Assembly: GCA_023055425.1 (NCBI GenBank)
Contig: JALGPY010000003.1
Coordinates: 23,495,001-23,559,000, forward strand
Origin: Linanthus parryae
Taxonomy: Eukaryota > Streptophyta > Magnoliopsida > Ericales > Polemoniaceae
DNA: 64,000 bases
Direction: 5' to 3'
Shown: positions 55,150 to 64,000 of the stretch, in pieces
Position numbering within the stretch: position 1 is the stretch's first letter
Layout: each line of letters starts with the position of its first letter
Position numbers and translations under genes: made by a program
Notes under the pieces: model-generated
Told to the model about the DNA's origin: nothing
What the model saw: only the letters and a program-made list of their open reading frames with translations
Database searches by the model: none

Positions 55150-55385
55150 GCAGTCAAAAACGTGTCTCCCCCTGAGTAGCACCTGAACCATAAGCTTCTG
55201 CTCCCCCATATGGCATCTGCATCTGAAAACCATGAAAGACTTATTGAATCAGTTTCTAAAATAAATTATATAAATTAAAAGAAGTATTAAGTTTCAATCC
55301 TCCTCGCAGGCCCAACATCCAGCCTAGGAGTTTGACCTATTCTTGAAGAAGCTGAAGGTACCCTCCAGTGCCCATGATGCTTTAG
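55150..55385 (-). pseudogene. Unidentified gene fragment, possibly two exons
   Basis: Minus strand: 55298-55381 reads HHGHWRVPSASSRIGQTPRL then DVGPARRIET without a stop until after T. 55150-55223 follows a good acceptor (GGTTTTCAG) and reads MQMPYGGAEAYGSGATQGET then RF and a stop. These look like the last two coding exons of a real gene, but no usable GT donor lies after the first piece. I do not recognise the protein. Confidence 0.3.
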
Positions 55386-55985
55386 TTTAACAAAGTGGAA
55401 GAGTGTCCAACCTATTGGAATAATTACTGCATATATCTATCTTGACCTGATAAAGTTATATGTTCGTAAAAATAAGGTGTCAAAATAAAGTTTTGGCTTC
55501 CCACCAAAAGTGGTTGGGATAAGGGGTTCAATCTGAAAGATCAAGTAGCCTTCCGTGTGCTTGCCAAAAGGACTGAGAGTAGATTGAAGGTGCATAATTA
55601 GTAACAAAACATGAGACCAGATCTGTATATCAAAGATTTTGTTTATCTATATGTGATTCCAGAATCCAGATAGGAACTTGAAGTAAAGGTGACAAGTGGT
55701 AGTTTCATTGTTCAAAGACAAGGCTGATTTTAAAGGCCAGGCTCTCTATCCTATATATTACAGTGGTTAATCATGATTTTACCTAACTTTCAGTATCATC
55801 CTGTTCAAAAGTATTCTTTACCTACATCCTAACGATGGTAGTTGTTATGCGCTACTACCTCTAGTTATCTTTCAAGTTTTGTGGCGTACTTTTGCAATCT
55901 CAAACATCTGCAAATGTTTTAATATGTATGTAGATTTTTGTGCATACATGGAACTTGGACTTGAAAGTAATGTTCTAATATGCAT

Positions 55986-56026
55986 GTTTGTTTGTTTGTT
56001 TGTTTGTTTGTTTGTTTGTTTGTTTG
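55986..56026. repeat. (TTTG)n microsatellite
   Basis: Ten consecutive GTTT units. Confidence 0.95.
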
Positions 56027-57025
56027 ACAGTCTCTACTTGAAAAGTTGTGCGTTGAATGAGGTGTATGTGTTCATATATCATGCTTTTATCTATTGCGAC
56101 AGAATGATGCGAGCTAACGATGTTATACAGGATTCAAGGGGAAATGGAACTACTTGTAAAATTGTGCCTTGACGACATCAAGTGTAGACATCAAAACAGA
56201 ATCAACATCCACTTGTTTGCTGACATCATAAACGATTCCTACCAAAACCTCATTGGATGGTTTGCCTTAATTGAGGAAAGGAAGATGGTCCATCGTACTG
56301 AAGTCTATTTGAGGGTCCTACAACTATTTTTCCAGACCATTTGTGTATTCAATCTATATTGTGGGCGGCACATCATGATTATCTTCAGCTGGAGGTTATC
56401 ACTTCTGACAAGTAGATTTTCAGATGGTGAAGCATAAAACGACCAGTTCACTGGAGAAGATGCTATCGCTGATGGATTTGGATCAATTTTTCTCTCGTAA
56501 CAGGTGTTTCTTTATATGTTTAATTAGTTATCATGGGCTTTTTAGGTATCCATGGCTTATGGATGTAGAATTTGTTTGTTCTTAAGATCTTGGTTTGTCC
56601 TGGATGTTTTCCCAAACTCTGTTTTCTTTCTGTGTGTGTTGTGTGTTTTTTCTCTTTCAATTGTAGAAGTTGGACTATTAGTTATGAATTTTATCTTGTT
56701 CTAGTCTATGTAAAATGAAATTGTAATAAATGCCGTTAAAATACTTTATCTCGGCTTTGTTAGCAGATGTCTTCTTATTTTCGACTGGCAAGCTTTGGAT
56801 ATGGTTGTGTATCTTTTTTGTACGAACACCGTGCTTTCGTACTATGCTCCGGATGTTTGTACGAACCCCACTGGGCCGGTTCGGACTGAGGCGGCTTTAT
56901 GTTTTTTTTGTCCATTGTGGACATTGCTTGGGGTACAATTTAGGTCATATATGTCTATATAAGGTCGTAGGTCGTGACATAACAATGGGTGGTGTATTTT
57001 TGGTGTTCGCTCTCGATAAATAAAG

Positions 57026-57821
57026 GGGTCAATTACTTATTCACCACAACCCATACTGAAGACACAACGGTTACGAATTTGAAGCTCCCATAAATATCCT
57101 GGATTTTGAATCAAGTATCGATTCTAAATCCATCACCAACCCTACTCACTCCAGTCGATCCCCCAACCCAAACCCACACGCTCTCTGCAAAGACGAGAAG
57201 CCCGAAAGGCATAGTGGAGAGAAGAAGGGGCATCGTTTCAGATCCATTTGATTTCAAGGAGTTGTTCAGATCCATCATGCTTTTCTTCCGATTTAGCTTC
57301 TTAGATTGATTTCCGACTGCTTCTTCTCTTTCTTAACTTGTTCTAGTGCAAAGCTCCAGTGGAGTTGGCAGGCCAACAAGAATCCACCATTCTAACTGAT
57401 AGAGAGAGTAATCAAGAGTGAGAGTGATAGCAGAGAGAGGCGAAGGAGAGAGATAGCAGAGAGAAATTGATGAGAGTTGGGAATAGAGAATAAACAAAGC
57501 TGAGATTGACAAAGAAGAGCAGTGCCCTCCCTTCATCTTCTCCAATGAGTTTCTTTTTTCTTGAATGAGCATCAGGTTTTCTTCGTTTTTCTAGTTTCAT
57601 TTTTGTTCTTTTTCTTTTGTTCTTCTTTTTCATGTTTTTTCTTCTTATTTTTTTTATACAGAACTATATGTCATGGACGATTGTACCCTTGACGGTGTTA
57701 ACTTTTTTGAAAAAAAATCTACCCAATTGTTAATTGGAGGTGGTAGTAAGAGGGATTTAAAATTGGGGGTGCCAAGTGGATCGTTACTACAAACTGGAAG
57801 TGGTAAATAAGTAATTGACCC
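57026..57821. mobile_element. Mutator-like MITE / candidate Pack-MULE with perfect 9-bp target duplication
   Basis: Ends GGGTCAATTACTTATTCACC and the inverse GGTAAATAAGTAATTGACCC match at about 21 of 22 positions. TAAATAAAG flanks both sides exactly (57017-57025, 57822-57830); nine bases is the Mutator signature. The 796-bp interior has no transposase. Its left half is richer in GC and has a short open frame (57109-57309) ahead of AG-rich DNA that resembles a captured 5' UTR, so it may be a Pack-MULE. Confidence 0.85.
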
Positions 57822-57830
57822 TAAATAAAG

Positions 57831-58588
57831 TGACATGTTAAATCTTGTTATTGCTTGAGTGTGTTCGTTTTCAGTTCGATGCCCTCCGATATAACATGAT
57901 TGTTTTTCTTTTCTTTTGAGATTACCGTGGTCTCGTTGTGTTTTTTTTTTTTTTTTTTCTCTTTTTCCTTTGAGATCACCGTGGTCTCTTTACATGGAAT
58001 TGGTGGCCAAAATTTGGGATTATATGCCAGAATCTAAGTTCGGTAAGGGGTATTCATCAAGAGTATTATTGTTATAAATTTTACTGATTACACGATTTTG
58101 ACCCTCAACGAAGAGCTTAACGGTCAACAAACAGAAGATGTTCCACAGAAAAATGTCAATAAGACAAATTGGAAGTATGTTACGAGTAGGTAAATTGCAA
58201 TTATGTTACAACTGGAGATCTTAATCCGACAGTTCTACTATACGGATGAGAAGACGACAGCTAGAAGAAATCGGAGATGGCAATAAGGTAGTAGTACAAG
58301 GAATTAAACCCAAAATTTTACACTATTGTAGATAACCACTTTCAATCTTATTTAATTTTTAATAATCCTGAGGGATTACTAAGTGGGCGAGTCTAGAAAT
58401 TTAAGGGTCTCTAAATTCGAATTCCAAAAACGCATATATTTTGGGTGCTACTAGAGATTGACAAGACTATCTACAGTGTAAAGATACCTCAAGACTCCGG
58501 AACTTTTTCGAGGAACTCGCAAGCTGGTCTCGGCATCGTGAAAAATTTCTAAAAATATAAATAAATAAAAACTAAATTAATCCATACC
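57831..58588. other. Non-genic stretch
   Basis: Includes a T18 tract (about 57940-57958) between two copies of TTTGAGAT(T/C)ACCGTGGTCTC (57915 and 57970), each close to palindromic. No gene. Confidence 0.4.
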
Positions 58589-59359
58589 TAGGGATGGCAA
58601 TGCGGTTCGATCCAATCCGAAATTCGAGTAATTCGATCCGAATGGATCAACTCCGAATCCGATCCATTTTAAAATCGATCGGGTATGAATATTAGAAATC
58701 AAAATTCGATCCGTATCCGGATTCGATCGGAATATATTAGGATATCCGATGGATATCCGACCCGAAAGGATCCGACACACATATTTTTACGAAAATACCC
58801 TTAGAGTTATAAAAAATCATGTTTTTACCTACATATATATAAACACATTACACAAATCACTACGATTTATGTTTTCAGGCCTGGAGAAAAAAATTCACTA
58901 TGATTTAGTGTTGTTTTGATTTAATTTGTAGACAATTTTAGACATTATTGGCCATGGTTCAAAAAAAAAGATATTATTGGTGTATTAAACCTTTGAATGG
59001 CTTGCTTATATTCCTTGTCATATTGGTAAAATATTTTTAATATATTTTTATTTTTCTAGGCAGATTTTCAGTGTGGGGAATATTTTTTACGTATTTTTCT
59101 TAATTTGTTGTGTTCTTTTTAAGAGAAGTAAAAAAAAAAAATGCTCAGGATCCGAATCTGGATCCGAATCAAATCCGTTTCTAAAGATTTGGATTGTCGG
59201 ATCGAATACGGATATTGAAAATTAAATTCGGTTCGGATTCGGTCCGAATCCGTTTAGGATCCGATCGGATTTTGATCGAATATGGATTCACTTATTTTGA
59301 TTGGATTCGGATATGGATACAGGCGAATCCGATCCGAATCCTATCAATTGCCATCCCTA
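58589..59359. mobile_element. GATCC-rich inverted-repeat element, second copy
   Basis: TAGGGATGGCAAT at 58589 and ATTGCCATCCCTA ending at 59359, the same ends as the element at 1705-2287. Both ends are followed inward by dense ATCCGAA/GATCCGA motifs in opposite orientation. The centre (about 58780-59140) is AT-rich and unrelated. Flanks share CCATAC but not a clean 8-bp copy. Confidence 0.7.
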
Positions 59360-59672
59360 CCATACTACTGAAGTGGTATTCCGCAAGTACATTATATAAT
59401 TTTGAACTTCTAAAAAATGTTTTATAATTCAAAAATTGAATTCGTCAAAAAAAGATAATTCAAATAGTAAAAAAGTAGTTGGTGTTGCCAAAGTGACCTC
59501 CAAGTGTTAGGCGCAGGTCTGCATGACAGACACGTGTGATAAGTCCCGCGGAGTACAAGAAATTTCGCTTTAGGTAGGGGTCTGTGAGACTCATCCCCAG
59601 GTAGGTCGTCTCATTTCTCAGTCTCTCTCACTCTTTGTCGCCGGACCACCACCACGAGACCGTTCTAAGAAG

Positions 59673-60954
59673 ATGATCTCCTGCGAGATTTCTTATGTTC
59701 GTGGGTGAGTATTACGCTCTCTTCTTTTCTCGTTTCTCTTCAATTTATTTTACTGTTGGAATAAAGACTGATTAGCGATAAAAATAACTTAAAAAATCAG
59801 GTGTGTTTCTAAACCAGCCTGGCCTGAGTTAATGGCCAACTTGCCGACCGAAGTTGTCACCGACATATTTTCACGCCTGCCGGTGAAGCCACTTCTTCGT
59901 TTCAGGTGTGTCTCTAAACCCTGCCTTGCCCTCATTGACAGTCCCGGTTTCATCAAATTACATCTCACCCGTTCAATCCAAGCCAAAAACAATCTAAGCC
60001 TTCTAGTTAGACTATACACTATCTCTCCCACTCAACAGTTCCCTACCCTCTTGATCAACTTGGATTCATTCCATGTAGCAGTCGAAATCGGTCTCCCTTT
60101 CAAGCCAATCAGCGGACAGCAGCAGCAATACACGCCTGCTATTGGGGGTTCCTGTAATGGTTTAGTCCTTCTAATTTATCAGAAACCCGGTGGTTATGCT
60201 GAAACTATTCTTCTCTGGAACCCATTCACCAAAAAGCACCACAAATTACCCACTACTCCCATTGAATCCCCACACCGGTTCGACCAATCAGAAACATACG
60301 GTATCCGATACGATTCGGCGCAGTGTATATGGCCGTACTTTTTACTCTGAAGTTGAGGTTTTTAGTCTAAAATCCAACTCGTGGACAAGGATGAAGGACT
60401 TCCCTTATTACCACCTGCATCAGTGGCACAGTGTGTTGTGTAATGGGGCTTTACACTGGCTTGTCTCTGACGACATACGATGTGAATCTCGTTTGGTTGC
60501 TGCATTTGATCTCACTACTGAGGAATATCGATTGGTTCCCACACCAAACCTTGTTGTTGTTAGGGAGGTGGAAGATTGGCTCAACATGATGCACTTGGAG
60601 GTTTTGGATGGGTGTCTCTGTATGTGTAATCATAGGAAAGTAAGTATTGATGTGTGGGTAATGAAGGATTACAGAGTTGGAGAGTCGTGGACTAAAATGT
60701 TTTCGGTTGCTTTACCGATAGATAACATGGATTATGAAATTTTCTCTCCGTTGGCTTTGTCAAAGGATGGTACCCAAGTTCTCTGTATGTATTATGGATA
60801 CGGCCTAATCTGGTTTGATATTGCACGTAGCTCAGCAAAGAGAATTGACTTCCATGGTTTTCCTACAAGATTTGGGGTAGAGTTTGTTATGCAAAGCCTT
60901 GTTCCACTCGGCAATGGAAGCTGGATAGAGAAGAACAAGGAATATCAAAGTTAA
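59673..60954 (+). pseudogene. F-box/FBA gene, two exons, one frameshift
   Basis: Proposed exon 1 is 59673-59704 (MISCEISYVR), donor GTGAGT, intron of 96 bp, acceptor AAATCAG, exon 2 from 59801. The joined frame runs into PELMANLPTEVVTDIFSRLPVKP, with the same intron position and phase as the copy at 5729. The F-box and first FBA part read to TGA near 60350 because about a dozen codons around GIRYDSA(HDDYK) are deleted. The shifted frame then carries FYSEVEVFSLKSNSW, GALHWLVSDD, AAFDLTTEEYRLVP, DVWVMKDYRVGESWTK, LALSKDGTQVL and EFVMQSLVPLG to TAA 60952-60954. Only one lesion is certain. A 172-residue F-box-containing product could still be made. Confidence 0.85.
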
Positions 60955-63608
60955 AATGACCCGGGACGGGGAGACAAAGGTATGTCACAAGGTCATTTGA
61001 GCTTTCGAATTACGTTAACTTCATTTTTCTTTTGTTGCAGTTTATTTTGCACGTTGGTTATAATTTTCCCATATTGGATTGACTAGGGGCCTTGCATATT
61101 GTTATGTTCTGTTTGGAACTTGAAAAACAACCAGAAAGGAATGAAAAGAAACAAGGGACACTTCCTTCTCCTTTCCTTCATTTGGTATAAAGATGTAGCT
61201 TAATGGCAATAAAATGATTTTAACTTAATATAATAGAATTAAAACAATGCCTATGTGATAGTGTGAGTTAGTGTATTTTACCCAACACCGTAAAAGATCA
61301 CAATAAGAGTCTCTATTGTCTTCTAGCTCTATTGGTAGAAGAAGTTGATAGAAGACAACAAGAGGAAGTTGGGATTCCAATCTAAAACTAGAAACCAAAT
61401 CATTAAATATCTTCCCATTCAATTCCCGATTGAAAAGATTTGAGATTCTCTTCTCATTTACTGTCGGAAAAGCTGTCGTGACCCTGACATCGGCAGCAAT
61501 AGTATAGGGAGAATATTCACAGCGTAAAATGTTAAGAACAGAATGCACAATTCAAATGGCTGTTTTAGTGATTGTAAAAGTATAATTCGCAGCTTATGAA
61601 TATCAAATCTCCCACATGTTTGACAAATGAACAGCATGAATGATCTCATGTGTTTCAGGTTATGTAAGTGAATCAAAGTTTTGCCCGTAAATGCTTCTGG
61701 TTTAAAAGTACCAGTGTACCAGTACCAACTACTTCAACTTTCTTCCACAGATCCCTTGAAGAATGTACTAAATTTCTTGGAACAAGTATGAAATTACTTT
61801 GTCATGTGTTTTCAGTGATAGGGTCAAAATGACTAAGACACATAACATAAATCAGATTAAGCATGTACCGTTCGTGAAGACTCCGTATTTAAGTCCAATA
61901 CTTAGGCAGTTTTCTCCAGAAACGCTCTTCTTGGGCTCTTTTTCTCGTTTATAATCTGGAAATCACAATTAAACAGATGAGCTTGAAGACATGCAAGAAA
62001 TGATTTGGAAGTTAGATACTAAATCAAAGAAATGAATGTTTACAGATGAGATCCATGTAGTTGACAGACTGCGGATTTTGTCATCTTTCATAGTTTTTCC
62101 CCACGTGATGATGGTTGGGAAGAGAAACAGTAACTGAATGCATATGGGGAATATGCCCATGATAAGGAAACAAAGAATCAAGTCACGAGTATATAAAGAT
62201 TCACCATAGGGATTACAATAGGGATAGGCACTCCAGATTATAGAGAACTCAGTTATGATACCACTGTATGCGGCTAATTTAGTCGCATACAGTGGTAGTG
62301 ATCCCGTCCCTGTACCCATGATATGTGTTTAAAATCAAGCATCAAAAGAATGCTCGATACGAGTTCTGCTTTCGGCAGCATCTGAAGAAGCCTGAATCCA
62401 TTTTTCTCATTGCCGGAACTAGAGGCGGCATGGTCCCGGCAAGCTTTCTAAAATAGCTATATCTTCCCTATAGTTTTATACTATATCTTCATGTTTTCTA
62501 GCATTTTCGCCCCTCCAAAGTCTATTAATATAACTCTACACTTTGCATGCTTCACATTTAGATATTGACATTTCATGTATTGCTAATTTCAGAGTACTGA
62601 TACAAGAATTCCACGCGGTCTTATAAAATTTGAGGGTCACATCATATTCTAAAACATATCACTAGTTGATGATCACGCATCAGTATCGTATGAAACAGCC
62701 ATGTTCATAAACACTTTCAATTATCCCCGCAATGAATGTAGCTTGCCTTCTCCTTTTACCAAAGTAAGATATATCCTACCTAACTTATTTGTTATTGCTG
62801 TACTGGGTTGCACTTTCTGATGTGTGTCAACATTGGTAAATTTCGAATAGAGGGTAGTAGTCGCCACGTGCAATGGATGGAAAGAAATGGAAGGGCCACT
62901 AAATATATGTGGAGCATCATCTGTGACATTTTTTTTTCTTTTAATGTAGGAACTGAAAACAATGATCGCTTTACATGTACAGGATGTGCTTTGAAGAATG
63001 TGGGCCTTATGCTCCTCTCCGTGGTACCATGCTAATTATGAAAAAGGGAACTCGTTTCTTGCATCGCTTGTTTTCATTCTTTCGTCCATGTAATGTAATA
63101 TCATTTGGGGCTCCAAAGTAACCACTTCATGAAAGTACCAAGCAGTGCTACGGGAGATATGTCTTTGATCACATAACCTAATACTACTGACTGGTGTTGT
63201 GCAGGTTGTGGCGTCTAACTAAACTGCTATGCTGTTCTTTTGTGAAGTCTATGAAGTCTGGAGGTCCTTTTGGTGCTTTGATGGTTTTGTTTGTCGGGTT
63301 GGTGAAAGTCTTCCGGCTATGTATATATGTTGTGGTTTGTAGTTTTAGTCTTGCTAGTTATTGTGGTAGTTACTTCCCTAGCTGGTTCACTGGACTCTTG
63401 TCTTATTACTTTTTGGCTAGTTGGTTTGCTTCTGGTGTTTCTCTGACACCTTGTTTGGTTCTTGGAAAACAGGAAGGAAAGGAAAATGATTTTCCTGATG
63501 TTTTCCTTTTTATGTTTCGGAGTAAAATTATAACAGGAAAAGAAAATGAGAGGAAAAGGAAAGGAAAACAAATACTAAGAAACGGGAAAATAAAACTCCT
63601 GTCCAAAA
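60955..63608. other. Non-genic stretch
   Basis: No domain-bearing ORF found on either strand. 61225-62319 contains short minus-strand frames without signatures. A purine-rich tract (about 63470-63640) follows. Confidence 0.35.
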
Positions 63609-63754
63609 ATGGGCGGAAAAGGAAAAGAAAAACAAGTCGTCTCTCTCGCCGAAACCATCGAGCTCAAACCCGATGCCTCGACGACCCCTCGCTTTCGTCT
63701 CCGACCACTTCGCTTCCCTCATCCACCCTCTCCGACCACCTCGCTTCCCTCATC
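63609..63754 (+). CDS. Possible first exon of an unidentified gene
   Basis: ATG at 63609 opens MGGKGKEKQVVSLAETIELK, then a Pro/Ser-rich stretch, and reaches a strong donor (CACC then GTGAGT, at about 63755). An AG-rich leader precedes it. A 28-bp unit, CCGACCAC(T/C)TCGCTTCCCTCATCCACC, is repeated in tandem near the end (about 63702-63758). I do not recognise the protein and the downstream exon is not in view. Confidence 0.25.
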
Positions 63755-63966
63755 CACCGTGAGTATCGATTACAGGGCCATAGTTGGATGAAATCGATTT
63801 CACATCAAAATTGCCAAAATCATCGATTTGCTTGACTCGAGGATTTGGGAATTCGCATGATGGCGATGAACTGTGTGCTTGAGATTGGGTATGATGGAAG
63901 GAAAGAAATGGAGACAAGAAGAGGAAGGAAGCGACGGAAGTAGATGAAGAAGAGAGGAAAAAAGGG

Positions 63967-64000
63967 TAAAAGACACTTTCACCCCCTGTAGTTTCATTTA
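63967..64000. repeat. End of a third AGACACTTTCACC-family MITE, cut by the window edge
   Basis: GTAAAAGACACTTTCACCCC then CTGTAGTTTCATTTA repeats the left end of the element at 52120-52527. Confidence 0.7.

Larger units (their letters stand above)
54456..57016. other. Non-genic stretch
   Basis: Holds the minus-strand gene fragment at 55150-55385 and a (TTTG)n tract, both listed separately. Short open frames at 55879-56437 have no recognisable domain. Confidence 0.35.

Noticed and set aside
1..64000. CRISPR arrays, operons, tRNA or rRNA genes
   Set aside because: No regularly spaced repeats with unique spacers, no intact tRNA fold and no rRNA sequence seen; the DNA is plant nuclear.

Overview
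The window is nuclear DNA of a flowering plant, most likely a eudicot. It contains an expanded F-box/FBA (CPR1/CPR30-like) gene family, plant L1-type LINEs, Ty1/copia and Ty3/gypsy (Tat-type) elements, hAT and Mutator-like elements and tRNA-derived SINEs. No bacterial, organellar, rRNA or CRISPR features are visible. The species cannot be named from the sequence alone.

Layout. 1-3027: 3' part of a broken hAT transposon carrying a nested GATCC-rich inverted-repeat element. 3028-5373: non-genic DNA with two minus-strand SINE-like retroposons and a candidate MITE. 5729-9208: two broken F-box copies separated by a probable solo LTR. 9547-15197: minus strand, a small GRF zinc-finger gene and a decayed Ulp1-type (C48 protease) transposon-associated gene. 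15594-17510: inverted-repeat (foldback) DNA. 17667-23257: 3' half of a Tat-type Ty3/gypsy element with integrase end, antisense ORF, polypurine tract and LTR. 23290-24140: F-box scraps. 25040-29080: minus-strand LINE split exactly at its ORF2 start codon by a small LTR element (25842-27780). 29490-30716: the only intact F-box gene. 30717-35700: no intact gene, but F-box scraps and a duplicated segment. 35701-48552: plus-strand LINE split by a very young Ty1/copia element (37778-46284). 48887-54455: three further F-box pseudogenes plus short MITE-like repeats. 57026-57821: Mutator-like MITE with perfect 9-bp target duplication. 58589-59359: second GATCC-rich element. 59673-60954: two-exon F-box pseudogene. 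60955-64000: nothing firmly identified, with a possible first exon near 63609 and a MITE end at the window edge.

Taken together this is an F-box birth-and-death cluster: at least twelve F-box-derived segments, one with an intact reading frame, interleaved with repeated transposon insertions. Several nested insertions can be resolved to the base by target-site duplications and by reading frames that become continuous when the insert is ignored. I saw no clearly new defence or metabolic system. The most unusual signals are a nearly unmutated copia element that nevertheless carries two gag lesions, a foldback locus, an antisense gene in the gypsy element with a repeat array next to it, and a Ulp1-type gene whose catalytic His-Trp pair has become His-stop.
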